In this document: piece after piece, positions 1 to 8,716 of the stretch
How the letters are laid out: each line of letters begins with the position of its first letter
Position numbering within the stretch: the first letter of the stretch is position 1
Source: Rhizobium sp. FKY42
GTDB lineage: Bacteria > Pseudomonadota > Alphaproteobacteria > Rhizobiales > Rhizobiaceae
DNA: 64,000 bases
Reading direction: 5' to 3'
NCBI RefSeq assembly: GCF_005222835.1
Contig: NZ_STGA01000029.1
Location: 868,001-932,000 of the forward strand
Made by a program: the position numbers and the translations under genes
The notes under the pieces: generated by a model
Database searches by the model: none
Seen by the model: the letters and a program-made list of their open reading frames with translations, nothing else
Told to the model about the DNA's origin: nothing

Positions 1-254
1 GTGAGCGGGATGCCGAAGAAGATCCAGCTGTCGTGGAACTGATCGAACGATTGAAGACCCTGACACCACAGCAGACGCGCGTGCTATCCATGCTCGCCGA
101 AGGTCTGCTCAACAAACAGATCGCCTACGAACTCGGCGTTTCCGAAGCAACGATCAAGGCGCATGTTTCAGCGATCCTTTTGAAGCTCAACGTGGATAGC
201 CGAACCCAGGCGGTGATCAAGCTTGGCAAGGTCAACATGGCTATGGTTGCTTGA
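1..254 (+). CDS. LuxR-family response regulator, C-terminal part
   Basis: The reading frame is open to the left edge, so only the C-terminal part of the gene is present. The visible residues contain a complete LuxR/FixJ-type helix-turn-helix: a T-P-Q-Q-T-R-V-L entry, then LLNKQIAYELGVSEATIKAH, and a final helix ending in SRTQAV. This domain binds DNA in response regulators such as NarL and FixJ. The receiver domain would lie upstream, outside the window, so the signal and partner kinase cannot be identified. A GTG at 33 could be read as a start, but upstream codons in frame code acidic linker-like residues, which supports an internal position. Confidence 0.8.
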   Translation, partial: ERDAEEDPAVVELIERLKTLTPQQTRVLSMLAEGLLNKQIAYELGVSEATIKAHVSAILLKLNVDSRTQAVIKLGKVNMAMVA

Positions 255-263
255 GAGCTTTTT

Positions 264-290
264 AAGAAAAGGATTTTATTCCTTTTTTTC
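264..290 (+). terminator. Possible terminator after the LuxR gene
   Basis: An AAAAGGA/TCCTTTT stem (267-273 with 280-286) with a 6-nt loop is followed by more T residues, 10 bp after the LuxR stop codon. The stem is A/T-rich and therefore weak. The remaining sequence up to 543 shows no convincing gene. Confidence 0.4.
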
Positions 291-542
291 TTTACGTCCG
301 ACGAAATATTGGCTAAAGCTTCGTGAAACTTCCGGGCATGGAAGTGTTTACTCGTATGTGGGGTGGTGATGCCCTAAGGACGAGAACACCTCCAGATTGC
401 GCGGAGCTTCAGCCCTATGCTGCGTCACCGGCTGTACTCAGTTTCGGGATCCGTAGCATTGATCGGAACTGTTTCATCCAGTTGTCGGAATACAGGCGAA
501 CTGCCACGAGGCATTCGACCGGATCGCACGAAAGAGGCGGAT

Positions 543-1292
543 ATGAGTGAGACAAGTCGCGAAGCCATTTCCCTCTTGCAGGCCGTCCAGAGTGAGCAGG
601 TTGGCAAGGCAAGCGCTCTGTCCCGATCCGCCCTGTCACATAGCGGGATATGGCAGGCAATCGATACTCTTGCCGAGAAACACAAGCTTTCAGCGTCGGG
701 CCTTGCTCGTCGGGCGGGACTTGATCCAACATCCTTCAACAAGTCGAAGCGCCTGGGCCCGGATGGGCGGGAGCGCTGGCCATCCACAGAATCCCTTTCC
801 AAGGTTTTGGAAGCCACAGGCGCATCTCTGGATGAATTCCTTGGCTATCTGGCGCCAACTGGTACTTCACGTATGCCCGATGGCACTTTCCTTCCGCAAA
901 TGAGTTCCATTCCCCTACTCGGCTTTGCCCAGGCGGGTGCGGGGGGATTCTTTGACGATGGCGGCTTTCCTGCCGGTCAAGGATGGGATGTGGTGGAGTT
1001 TCCCGCCGCTGTTTCGAAGCACAACAATGTCTATGCGCTCGAAGTTCAGGGCGATTCCATGCTGCCACTTTACCGGGACGGTGATCGGCTGATCGTAGAG
1101 CCCGGTGCGCAGGTTCGAAAGGGAGACCGCGTTGTCGTGAAGACACGCGAAGGTGAGGTTATGGCGAAGGTTCTTGCACGGCAGAGTGCGCGCTCAATTG
1201 AGCTTTCCTCGCTTAATCCCGACCATCCGAACCGCAGTTTTGCAGTCGAAGATATTGATTGGATCGCCCGTATCATCTGGGCCAGCCAGTGA
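543..1292 (+). CDS. LexA-like transcriptional repressor (HTH plus S24 peptidase)
   Basis: This 249-residue protein has an N-terminal XRE-like helix-turn-helix (about residues 38-100: LSASGLARRAGL, then SLSKVLEATG). A C-terminal S24/LexA peptidase domain follows (about 120-249). The catalytic serine is in the QGDSM motif (Ser172), and Lys209 in EVMAKVL is the likely general base. Ala-Gly pairs in the AQAGAGG stretch (about 129-135) resemble the LexA/cI self-cleavage site. Such proteins are usually repressors inactivated by self-cleavage after DNA damage or another stress, but the targets here are unknown. The ATG at 543 was chosen because an AAGAGGCGG ribosome-binding sequence precedes it; upstream in-frame residues do not look protein-like. 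Confidence 0.85.
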   Translation: MSETSREAISLLQAVQSEQVGKASALSRSALSHSGIWQAIDTLAEKHKLSASGLARRAGLDPTSFNKSKRLGPDGRERWPSTESLSKVLEATGASLDEFLGYLAPTGTSRMPDGTFLPQMSSIPLLGFAQAGAGGFFDDGGFPAGQGWDVVEFPAAVSKHNNVYALEVQGDSMLPLYRDGDRLIVEPGAQVRKGDRVVVKTREGEVMAKVLARQSARSIELSSLNPDHPNRSFAVEDIDWIARIIWASQ

Positions 1293-1321
1293 GGCACTGC
1301 TGATAAAGAGGCCGACCTGCT

Positions 1322-2200
1322 TCAATAGAAGCCGTTGGGGAAGTAGCGAAGATAGATGTCCTGCAGGCGCCCTTTTGCAGCCAGTTGCGCCAGAGCATAG
1401 TCGACGGCGGCCGTCAGTTGAACCGCATTTCCCTTGCGGAGCATAACTGCAAACCCTTCGCCCAGATAATGTTGAGACAGGTAGGGGCCATCCAGCAGAA
1501 CGCAGCACTTTTCTGCGGCCGGACTGGCGACCCAGAAGGGTACTCTCACGCCATCTGCAAGGATTGCATCGACTTTGCCTTCCTTGAGTGACGAGAACAA
1601 TTCTTCCTGTCCGTTCACAGGGACGGCTACGAGTTTTGGGAAAAATGCTCCAAGCATTTTCTCGTGGGCGGTATTGGCGATAACGCCAACTTTACGTCCT
1701 GCCAAAGCTTCTCCTGCCCGGCCAGACAAACCGAGTTTGCCTTGCACGGCGAACCGGGCCGGCAGAAACAAATACGGTCTGGAGAAAGAAAACCTTTGCC
1801 GCAAACCGGACGTTATCGCAATTCCAGACATCACGGCTTCACCGTTTCCGGCCTCGAGCGCCCCCTCCAGATCTGCGTAGGGCATAGCCTGGACCTGACA
1901 ATTGGCCTCAATGTTCAGCTCTCTACACATCTCCCTGATCACATCTACGTGATAACCAGCCAGTCGTCCGGTCTGATCGACAAAATTGAACGGAGGAAAA
2001 TCAGACGCCGTTAATATGCGAAAGCGAGCAAGGTTTGACAAATCAGGCTTGGTTAAACGTTCATTTGGGTCCGATAGGACCGGTACGCCACCAGAACTCT
2101 CCGCAGCCTGAGTTACCTGAACATAAATTGTTGAAATAATTAATAAAATAAGAAGAGATGCAACTTTAAATCCATGCTTTATTTTTTGAATAAAACTCAT
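1322..2200 (-). CDS. Extracellular solute-binding protein, family 3
   Basis: The protein (292 residues from ATG 2200; an alternative start at 2218 adds six) begins with a hydrophobic signal peptide ending near TQAAES and should be periplasmic. The mature part has the family 3 pattern: FRILTASDFPPFNF, GRLAGYHVDVIREMC, then later YADLEGALEAGNGEAVMSGI, and a C-terminal RLQDIYLRYF. This family binds amino acids or related small molecules for ABC uptake or as sensor domains. No permease or ATPase gene lies beside it, so it is an orphan binding protein. Two cysteines in the first lobe (REMC and EANC) could form a disulfide. The ligand cannot be deduced. Confidence 0.8.
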   Translation of the reverse strand: MSFIQKIKHGFKVASLLILLIISTIYVQVTQAAESSGGVPVLSDPNERLTKPDLSNLARFRILTASDFPPFNFVDQTGRLAGYHVDVIREMCRELNIEANCQVQAMPYADLEGALEAGNGEAVMSGIAITSGLRQRFSFSRPYLFLPARFAVQGKLGLSGRAGEALAGRKVGVIANTAHEKMLGAFFPKLVAVPVNGQEELFSSLKEGKVDAILADGVRVPFWVASPAAEKCCVLLDGPYLSQHYLGEGFAVMLRKGNAVQLTAAVDYALAQLAAKGRLQDIYLRYFPNGFY

Positions 2201-2260
2201 TAGTTGCAACCCTGTCATCCATAACGAACTATCGGCAACGGCCTATCACGGTGTATCAGC

Positions 2261-4192
2261 TTGACCGTTTCGGGGGAATATCCAGAGGGCATTCTTGACT
2301 CCAGGATAGCTGGGGACTCGCAAAATGAGCCGTCGCCTGCACGCGAGAGAGGACTGCTGCCGGAAGACCTCGATGAGGCAGGGGCTCTTCGGCTGCTGGG
2401 CGTTTCTCGTACGCTTGTCAGCAGGCTGTCACGACAGGCGGCGATTAACCAATCCTCACTTGAGGAGGAGTTGCTAGCGAACCGGCATGTTGACGAAGAA
2501 CGGCATTTTGAAGCCATGGCCGAAATGCTCGCACTGCCCTTTGCGGCGAAGATCAACGGAGAGAATGTTCAGGATCTCCCGCGACTGGATAGTCAGCTTC
2601 AGTATCCTACTCAAGTGCGGGTTATCGAACGGCATCGCGCGCCTAAAGTCGCTATCGTTCCGCAGGCTGCAAGGCTCGGCGCTACTGCGGAACTCCTTAG
2701 AAAACTTCCAGATCTTCGTCAGACTTTGGTCGTCACCACGCCGTCCGCCATTCGAAAGGCGGTATGGATATGCGGAGCAGAACGACGCGTGCGCTCTGTT
2801 GTTTTCCACCTTTTCGAAACTGCGCCCGATGCATCAGCCCGCATTGTCGCTTCCGGCAAACAGGGGTTTCTTGCTGGCGGGATCCTTGCGGCCTTGCTGT
2901 TGATCCTGTTGCATGCCCCCGCACTCATGCTGCCGCTGGTTCACGTCATTCTTTCTGTCTCCTATCTATTTGCAATCATTCTGCGCATCGTGGCCTTGAT
3001 CCTTTTAAGGAAACAGTCCCCGCCACCACGCCTTATCGACCTCCCGCCTGCCCTTCCGCGCTATTGCGTCATGGTCGCCCTTTACAAGGAGGCAGAAGTC
3101 GCAGCACAACTTATCCGAAGTTTGGAGCGGCTCGAATGGCCAAGCTCTCGGCTGGATATCAAGCTGGTTTGTGAAGCTGACGACCTCGACACACTCACGG
3201 TCCTCAAGCAGATCCGGCTGCCACCGAATTTCGAGATCGTTGAGGTGCCACCCTGCGCTCCCCGAACAAAACCGAAAGCACTGAGTTATGCCTTGGCCGG
3301 AGTTCGAGGTGAATACCTGACCATCTACGATGCGGAGGACAGACCGCACCCCAAGCAATTGCTTGAGGCATATACCCGGTTTCTTGCGGCACCTCCCGAC
3401 GTCGCCTGCCTCCAATCGCCTCTCGTTATCGGCAATCCGGAGAAGAGTTCTGTCAGTGCCTTGTTTGCACTCGAATATGCTGCCCTTTTCCGCGGTCTTC
3501 TGCCCATGCTGGCCCGGTTCAGATTGCCGCTACCACTTGGCGGGACATCCAATCACTTCAAAACCGACGTTCTACGCGCGGTTGGAGCCTGGGACCCATT
3601 CAACGTGACAGAAGATGCGGATCTCGGAATGCGGCTGTTTCGCCACGGATATCGGGCTGAGACCCTGCGTTATCAGACTGTCGAGGATGCGCCCGTGAGT
3701 TACAGCATCTGGCTCGGCCAACGTGTTCGCTGGTTCAAGGGATGGTTCCAAACCTGGCTTGTGATCATGCGCACCCCGAGGAAGGCGACTGATGAGTTGG
3801 GTTTTCCGGCCATGCTGACATTCCAACTCATGATTGGCGGCATGCTGCTCTCAGCCTTGATGCATCCCCTCACGCCCGTTCTCCTCATAACGATCCTCTA
3901 CAGGGTCTTTATCGACGCTGACGGCAGTTCGAGCTTCACAACTCGCGCGCTGGTCGTGCTGGATCTCTTCAATGTCTTTGGCAGCTACGCCGTGTTTCTC
4001 CTGCTTGGGCTGAAATGCATGATTGCAGAAGAGAAGCGGAGGGTCGGATGGCGGTGGATGGCTCTCCCCTATTATTGGCTGATGGTGTCGAGGGCCGCCT
4101 GGCGCGCTGCGAATGAGCTGCGGACACGCCCGTTCTTCTGGCACAAGACGCCTCACAGGCCACGTGATGAGGCCGCAATGCCGGATGGGTGA
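2261..4192 (+). CDS. Membrane glycosyltransferase, GT2 family, with GspE-N-like N-terminus
   Basis: This protein of about 640 residues has a cytosolic N-terminal region of some 200 residues resembling the N-terminal domain of type II secretion/pilus ATPases (ALRLLGVS, HFEAMAEMLALPF). Two membrane segments follow (about 205-250), then a processive-type GT2 catalytic domain and more C-terminal membrane helices. Catalytic motifs are visible: DAED at about 357, TED at about 450, and QRVRW at about 487, the Q-x-x-R-W signature of cellulose and hyaluronan synthase-like enzymes. It probably makes or extends a surface glycan; the sugar is unknown. No ATG occurs in frame before residue 86, so a TTG start at 2261 (or TTG 2294) is assumed. 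Confidence 0.8.
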   Translation: MTVSGEYPEGILDSRIAGDSQNEPSPARERGLLPEDLDEAGALRLLGVSRTLVSRLSRQAAINQSSLEEELLANRHVDEERHFEAMAEMLALPFAAKINGENVQDLPRLDSQLQYPTQVRVIERHRAPKVAIVPQAARLGATAELLRKLPDLRQTLVVTTPSAIRKAVWICGAERRVRSVVFHLFETAPDASARIVASGKQGFLAGGILAALLLILLHAPALMLPLVHVILSVSYLFAIILRIVALILLRKQSPPPRLIDLPPALPRYCVMVALYKEAEVAAQLIRSLERLEWPSSRLDIKLVCEADDLDTLTVLKQIRLPPNFEIVEVPPCAPRTKPKALSYALAGVRGEYLTIYDAEDRPHPKQLLEAYTRFLAAPPDVACLQSPLVIGNPEKSSVSALFALEYAALFRGLLPMLARFRLPLPLGGTSNHFKTDVLRAVGAWDPFNVTEDADLGMRLFRHGYRAETLRYQTVEDAPVSYSIWLGQRVRWFKGWFQTWLVIMRTPRKATDELGFPAMLTFQLMIGGMLLSALMHPLTPVLLITILYRVFIDADGSSSFTTRALVVLDLFNVFGSYAVFLLLGLKCMIAEEKRRVGWRWMALPYYWLMVSRAAWRAANELRTRPFFWHKTPHRPRDEAAMPDG

Positions 4193-4208
4193 TTGCGTCG
4201 GTAGAATT

Positions 4209-4282
4209 TGGAGCGGGTGAAGGGAATCGAACCCTCGTATTCAGCTTGGGAAGCTGCTGCTCTACCATTGAGCTACACCCGC
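4209..4282 (-). tRNA. tRNA-Gly (anticodon CCC)
   Basis: Read on the minus strand, the acceptor strands GCGGGTG and CACCCGC pair, the T-arm has GGTTCGATTCC, and the anticodon stem CAGCT/AGCTG encloses the loop TTCCCAA, giving anticodon CCC. The CCA end is encoded (4209-4211). It lies convergent with the glycosyltransferase gene; no integrase is nearby. Confidence 0.97.
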
Positions 4283-4377
4283 GCTCGAGACTTGAGAACT
4301 AGCACCGGCATCCTGCGCCATCAAGCAAAAATGCGTCTTTGCTCCGGTCAGCTTTGCAGGCCATGAAGCCGTGAAAC

Positions 4378-5472
4378 CTATAGCTTGAAATGCTTGGAGA
4401 GTTTGAGACCCTGCGCTTGATAGTTCGATCCCAGGCCGGCTCCATAAAGCCCAGACGGACGCTCCTGCATATGTTCATAAACAAGACGCCCGACAATCTG
4501 GCCATGCTCAAGGATGAAGGGAACTTCGTGACTTCGAACTTCCAGGACTGCCCGACTGCCCGAGCCGCCCGCAGCAGCATGGCCAAACCCCGGATCGAAG
4601 AAACCGGCATAATGCACACGAAACTCACCGACGAGCGGATCATAGGGGGTCATCTCGGCGGCATAGGAGGGCGGTACATGGACTGCCTCGCGCGAGACCA
4701 GAATGTAGAACTCATCCGGATCGAGGATCAATTCGTTGCGCCCTCGGCTGTAAATCGGCTCCCAGAAATCCAGAACCTCATGCTGTGCCTTTTTGTCGAC
4801 ATCGATGACAGAGGTGTGGTGCTTGCCTCTGTAGCCGATCAAGCCATCCAGGCCGGTTCCCTTCAGATCGATGGACAGGGCAATACCGCCACCAGAAACA
4901 TTCGGTGTTTCGCTGGCGACCAGCGTTTCGGCGTGATGAAGGCTCAGCACTTCCGCCTCGGTCAGCAATGCATGACCGACACGGAAACGGATCTGTGACA
5001 GGCGTGAGCCTCGACGCACGATGATCGGGAAAGTGCGCGGCGAGATTTCCAAATAGAGAGGGCCACTGTAACCGGCGGGGATCTTGTCGAATTCCTGGGC
5101 ATGATCGACCATCACGCGCGTGAAGATATCCAGCCTTCCCGTCGAGCTTTTCGGGTTGGTGGACGCTGAAAGTTCCGCAGGCAGATCGAGGCTTTCCATC
5201 AGCGGCACGATGTACACGCATCCGGTCTCGAGCACAGCGCCGTTTTCCAGGTCGATTTCGTGAAGCGTCAACCGGTCGAGCTTGCTTGCAACCGTGCTGT
5301 TGCGGCCTGGCATGAAACTGGCGCGCACTCGCAGGGCCTTGGAGCCTAGTCGAAGATCAAGGCTTGCCGGTTGGATCTGGTCACCATCCAGTGGCGCCTC
5401 GGATTTCAATTTCCCTTCGGCGAAGAGCGCCTTGATCGCACGATCTGCCAGAATACCCGCTGTACGTTCCAT
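4378..5472 (-). CDS. dcd: 2'-deoxycytidine 5'-triphosphate deaminase (Dcd family, long form)
   Basis: The 364-residue protein belongs to the Dcd/dUTPase fold: QPASLDLRLGSKALRVRASF near the N-terminus, then the core NPKSSTGRLDIFTRVM and GYSGPLYLEISP, which carries the expected catalytic glutamate. Dcd converts dCTP to dUTP for thymidylate synthesis. It is about twice as long as the roughly 190-residue enterobacterial enzyme; the second half (EPIYSRGRNELILDPDEFYI and on) looks like a second, diverged copy of the same fold, a long form annotated in alphaproteobacteria. It is read away from metZ, with the riboswitch between them. The exact activity is assigned by family only. Confidence 0.85.
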   Translation of the reverse strand: MERTAGILADRAIKALFAEGKLKSEAPLDGDQIQPASLDLRLGSKALRVRASFMPGRNSTVASKLDRLTLHEIDLENGAVLETGCVYIVPLMESLDLPAELSASTNPKSSTGRLDIFTRVMVDHAQEFDKIPAGYSGPLYLEISPRTFPIIVRRGSRLSQIRFRVGHALLTEAEVLSLHHAETLVASETPNVSGGGIALSIDLKGTGLDGLIGYRGKHHTSVIDVDKKAQHEVLDFWEPIYSRGRNELILDPDEFYILVSREAVHVPPSYAAEMTPYDPLVGEFRVHYAGFFDPGFGHAAAGGSGSRAVLEVRSHEVPFILEHGQIVGRLVYEHMQERPSGLYGAGLGSNYQAQGLKLSKHFKL

Positions 5473-5515
5473 AAACCCTATCCTTCAATCGCGCGACAAA
5501 AGCAAAAGCAGGGAA

Positions 5516-5544
5516 TTGACGCAAGCTCTGCTTGGGCGTAAGGC
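5516..5544 (+). promoter_or_regulatory. Probable promoter of the metZ riboswitch transcript
   Basis: TTGACG (5516-5521) and TAAGGC (5539-5544) are 17 bp apart, in the arrangement of a vegetative promoter. The predicted start of transcription, near 5551, falls at the first base of the riboswitch aptamer, which supports the assignment. Confidence 0.55.
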
Positions 5545-5551
5545 ATGCTTA

Positions 5552-5612
5552 TCCCGTGGTGATTTGGCCGGTCGGCTTGCAGCCACGTTAAACAAGTGGC
5601 TAAAGAACCGGG
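5552..5612 (+). promoter_or_regulatory. SAM-II riboswitch
   Basis: The stretch matches the SAM-II (metA motif) pattern first described in alphaproteobacteria. A P1 stem CGTGG (5555-5559) pairs with CCACG (5583-5587). It encloses the conserved TGATTTGGCCGGT loop and CTTGCAG. An A-rich strand and GGCTAAAGAACCGGG close the pseudoknot, with CCGGT of the loop pairing with ACCGG downstream. SAM-II binds S-adenosylmethionine and lowers expression of methionine synthesis genes. It lies just before metZ and a terminator. Confidence 0.9.
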
Positions 5613-5616
5613 TAAG

Positions 5617-5644
5617 AACCGGTCCCATTGCGACCGGTTTTTTT
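5617..5644 (+). terminator. Rho-independent terminator in the metZ leader
   Basis: An 8-bp perfect stem (AACCGGTC 5617-5624 with GACCGGTT 5632-5639) and 7-nt loop are followed by a run of T to 5644. It starts 4 bases after the SAM-II aptamer and ends 21 bases before the metZ start. This position suggests transcription control by SAM; competition between the CCGG elements of aptamer and terminator is inference. Confidence 0.85.
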
Positions 5645-5665
5645 GTTTTGAAGTGGTAACACGAC

Positions 5666-6850
5666 ATGAGCAAGACTTGGCGCCCCGCAACGAAGCTCGT
5701 CCACGAAGGCACGCTACGCTCCCCTTACGGCGAAACCTCCGAAGCGATTTTCCTGACCCAAGGCTTTGTGTACGAGAGCTCCGCCTCCGCCGAAGCGCGG
5801 TTCAAAGGCGAGACCGACGGCTTCATCTATGCGCGCTACGGCAGCCCGACGAACGACATGTTTGAAAAGCGCATGATTGCGCTGGAAGGCGCTGAAGATG
5901 CTCGCGCTACTGCTTCCGGCATGGCTGCCGTGGCTGCCGCCATCCTGTGTCAGGTGAAGGCCGGCGATCATATCGTCGCAGCACGCGCGCTTTTCGGATC
6001 CTGCCGCTACATCGTCGAAACACTCGCGCCAAAATACGGCGTGGAGTGCACATTGGTCGATGGCCGTGACATCAAGAACTGGGAGGCGGCAGTCCGCCCC
6101 AACACCAAGGTTTTCTTCTTGGAAAGCCCGACAAACCCGACGCTTGAAGTGGTAGACATCGCCGCGGTTGCTGCACTCGCCAACCAGATCGGCGTGAAGG
6201 TTGTCGTCGACAACGTATTCGCGACTCCCCTATTTCAGAAGCCGCTGGAACTTGGTGCTCATATCGTCGTCTATTCAGCAACCAAGCACATTGATGGTCA
6301 GGGTCGCTGCCTCGGCGGGATCGTGCTGTCCGACAAGCAATGGATCGACGAAAACCTGCACGACTACTTCCGCCATACCGGTCCGGCCATGTCCCCCTTC
6401 AACGCTTGGACATTGTTGAAGGGCCTCGAAACCTTGCCGCTGCGCGTGAAGCAGCAGACGGAAAATGCCGCCAAGATTGCCGATTTCCTGGCGGACCAGG
6501 CCAAGGTTGCCAAGGTCATCTATCCAGGACGCAAGGACCATCCGCAGGCTGATATCATTGCCAAGCAGATGACGGGCGGCTCCACATTGGTGTGCTTCGA
6601 ACTGAAGGGCGGCAAGGCGGCGGCATTCGCGTTTCAAGATGCCCTGAAGGTCGTGCGCATCTCGAACAATCTCGGCGACGCCAAAAGCCTGATCACCCAT
6701 CCTGCAACAACGACGCACAAGAACCTTTCGGAAGAAGGACGTGCGGAGGCGGGTATCACCGGTGGCACGTTACGTCTTTCCTGCGGTATCGAGGATGCCG
6801 AAGATCTGATCGACGATCTGTCTCAGGCCATTGCCAAGATCGGCGGCTGA
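5666..6850 (+). CDS. metZ: O-succinylhomoserine sulfhydrylase
   Basis: This 394-residue PLP enzyme belongs to the Cys/Met metabolism transsulfuration family. The PLP lysine is Lys207 in SATKHIDGQGR; other family marks are YARYGSPTNDMFEKR, TASGMAAVAAA, FLESPTNPTLEV and the C-terminal TTTHKNLSEE/RLSCGIEDAEDLIDD. MetZ makes homocysteine directly from O-succinylhomoserine and sulfide in alphaproteobacteria and pseudomonads. The close match in pattern to MetZ and the SAM-II riboswitch just upstream both support methionine synthesis. O-acetylhomoserine sulfhydrylase is the main alternative; the shorter length of about 394 residues favours MetZ. Confidence 0.93.
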   Translation: MSKTWRPATKLVHEGTLRSPYGETSEAIFLTQGFVYESSASAEARFKGETDGFIYARYGSPTNDMFEKRMIALEGAEDARATASGMAAVAAAILCQVKAGDHIVAARALFGSCRYIVETLAPKYGVECTLVDGRDIKNWEAAVRPNTKVFFLESPTNPTLEVVDIAAVAALANQIGVKVVVDNVFATPLFQKPLELGAHIVVYSATKHIDGQGRCLGGIVLSDKQWIDENLHDYFRHTGPAMSPFNAWTLLKGLETLPLRVKQQTENAAKIADFLADQAKVAKVIYPGRKDHPQADIIAKQMTGGSTLVCFELKGGKAAAFAFQDALKVVRISNNLGDAKSLITHPATTTHKNLSEEGRAEAGITGGTLRLSCGIEDAEDLIDDLSQAIAKIGG

Positions 6851-6862
6851 CCTGCTACTCGA

Positions 6863-6910
6863 CAGACACAGCGGATTGCAATGCTGTTTCACACAGATCC
6901 GCTGTGTCTG
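6863..6910 (+). other. Long perfect hairpin after metZ
   Basis: A 14-bp perfect inverted repeat (CAGACACAGCGGAT, 6863-6876, with its complement at 6897-6910) encloses a 20-nt loop, starting 12 bp after the metZ stop. There is no T run, so it is either a 3'-end stabiliser, a Rho-type end or a protein site rather than a standard intrinsic terminator. Confidence 0.5.
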
Positions 6911-7064
6911 GCCGGTCCATCAAAGGGCCTTAAATCGATGTTTACCTTGACGATTAGCATTAACCGCTGAAATCCCACAGTTTTCCTGGAAGATTTCAGC
7001 AGGTTTCTTGACCCTTATCGTAAGCTGTACGATATCCGTACATCAAGGCAGTGAGGTGTCGCCT

Positions 7065-7457
7065 ATGTATCGCGCACGGACGAAGGATATCGAAGTCGAA
7101 GTGGAGCCCTATTATCTGGAGGAGCAATCCGATCCGGAAGATGGTCGCTACGTCTGGGGATATCGTATCGTGATTGCCAATCATTCTAATACGACAGTCC
7201 AGTTGATCCATCGCTACTGGCACATCACGGATGAAAACGGGCTGGTGGATGAGGTTGAGGGACCGGGGGTGGTCGGCGAACAGCCGCGCCTTGAGCCGGG
7301 TGATACCTACGAATATTCTTCCGGCTGCCCACTCGATACGCCATCCGGCATCATGTTTGGCCACTACCAGATGCGGACAGATGACGGCCGTACCTTTATC
7401 GTTGACATTCCAGCCTTCTCGCTGGATTCGCCGGGCCTGTTGCGCATACTGAACTGA
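7065..7457 (+). CDS. apaG: ApaG protein (Co2+/Mg2+ efflux-associated)
   Basis: The 130-residue product is a complete ApaG/DUF525 domain: [24 protein letters not shown], then [24 protein letters not shown] and a glycine-rich GIMFGHYQM. ApaG has a fibronectin III-like fold; the name comes from the apaGH locus, and links to cobalt/magnesium tolerance are reported, but its molecular role is unclear. Start ATG 7065 is preceded by GAGGT at a suitable distance; the frame is open 57 bases further upstream but those residues are not family-like. It converges on hslO. Confidence 0.93.
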   Translation: MYRARTKDIEVEVEPYYLEEQSDPEDGRYVWGYRIVIANHSNTTVQLIHRYWHITDENGLVDEVEGPGVVGEQPRLEPGDTYEYSSGCPLDTPSGIMFGHYQMRTDDGRTFIVDIPAFSLDSPGLLRILN

Positions 7458-7504
7458 CTGCCAGTGGATAGGAAGACGGCAGGACACCGTTTTCCTCACG
7501 CGCC

Positions 7505-8497
7505 TCATTTGGCAGGTTGGATCTCTTCTATCGGATAGCGATACGTTGTAGAGCAGAATTCACAGGTGACGGCGATTTCACCATTGTCCTGGCTTGCCTC
7601 GACTTCCTCAGCAGAAAAGCCCGCCAGAACATCCTTGATCTTGTCACGCGAACAGCTGCAGCGATCCAGAACCGACTGCGGCTCATAGATTCTGACGCCG
7701 CGCTCATGAAACAACCGGTACAACAGGCGCTCTATCCCGACCTGCGGATCCGTTAGTTCATCGGTATCCACGGTCGAAACAAGCATGCTGGCTTCGGACC
7801 AGGCATCGTCCTCTGCGAGATCGTACTCACGCTCATCCCCGTCACCGCCATGGAGATCGGGCTGCCGCATCCGCTCTGGGGCATCTGGAAGAAACTGCGC
7901 CAACACGCCGCCAGCACGCCAGTTATGGCGGGGTTTACCGCTCTCGTCACGATCAAAGAGTTCGGCCACGCCCAGCCGCACCTTTGTTGGAATCTGCTCG
8001 GACTGACGGAAATAGACGCCCGCAATTTCTTCGAGCGAAGAACCATCGAGCGGCACGATGCCCTGATACGGCTGCATCCCGCGGCCCTGGTCGATCGTGA
8101 AAGCCAGCACGCCCTCCCCCAGCAATTCGGGCGGGGATATCCGCCCTGCCTTGACCGACACCGCCAGCGCATCTTCATCGAAACGAGCATAGGCGCGCAT
8201 GTTCTGCGGGCTGGTGAAATCCGCGACCAGCAGATCGACCGGACCGTTACCCTTTGTCTGCACCGTGAAGCGACCTTCGAATTTCAGCGAGGTGCCGATC
8301 AGCGCCGTCAGGACGATGGCTTCTGCCAGCAGTCTTGCAACGGGAGCCGGATAGTCATGGCGTCCAAGAATCTGGTTGAGGATAGGTCCCAATTGAACGG
8401 CTCGACCACGCACATCCAACCCTTCAACCTGGAAAGGCACGACCTTGTCGTCTCCTGCGAAATGCAGTTCATTCAAATCGACGGTGGCTTCAGCCAT
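7505..8497 (-). CDS. hslO: Hsp33 redox-regulated chaperone
   Basis: The protein has 330 residues. The C-terminal zinc-binding redox switch is present as C-S-C (Cys280, Cys282) and C-E-F-C (Cys312, Cys315). In Hsp33 these four cysteines release zinc and form disulfides under oxidative stress, which turns on holdase chaperone activity in the cytosol. The N-terminal core has GRAVQLGPILNQILGRHDYP and family-typical GNGPVDLLVADF. An acidic linker (DGDEREYDLAEDDAW) precedes the switch and is characteristic of alphaproteobacterial forms. AAGGAG lies before ATG 8497. It is the last gene of an argD-argF-hslO run on this strand. Confidence 0.95.
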   Translation of the reverse strand: MAEATVDLNELHFAGDDKVVPFQVEGLDVRGRAVQLGPILNQILGRHDYPAPVARLLAEAIVLTALIGTSLKFEGRFTVQTKGNGPVDLLVADFTSPQNMRAYARFDEDALAVSVKAGRISPPELLGEGVLAFTIDQGRGMQPYQGIVPLDGSSLEEIAGVYFRQSEQIPTKVRLGVAELFDRDESGKPRHNWRAGGVLAQFLPDAPERMRQPDLHGGDGDEREYDLAEDDAWSEASMLVSTVDTDELTDPQVGIERLLYRLFHERGVRIYEPQSVLDRCSCSRDKIKDVLAGFSAEEVEASQDNGEIAVTCEFCSTTYRYPIEEIQPAK

Positions 8498-8716
8498 AAG
8501 TCACTCCTTCGCGCCGGAGCCATCCATTTCGCACATAACCCGGTAGAGCGAAACCGCTGAACCGGGGGAAACAGGCCGACGATTTTTGTGTTGATACACC
8601 TGTTCATGCGACAGATGCCCATTGGAAAGCCGAGAGATGGGTATGAGGTCCCTTCAAGTCAAGCCAACCGGCAGAGCTGGGTGAACCGACGCGATCCCAT
8701 CAAGACCGGAGGTCGC

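Noticed and set aside
323-550. 75-codon frame between the LuxR and LexA-like genes
   Set aside because: No ribosome-binding site, no pattern, and it overlaps the start of the LexA-like gene in another frame.
4209-4282. tRNA genes (Gly, Thr, Arg) as attachment sites of integrated elements
   Set aside because: No integrase, duplicated tRNA 3' end or phage gene was seen next to any of the three.
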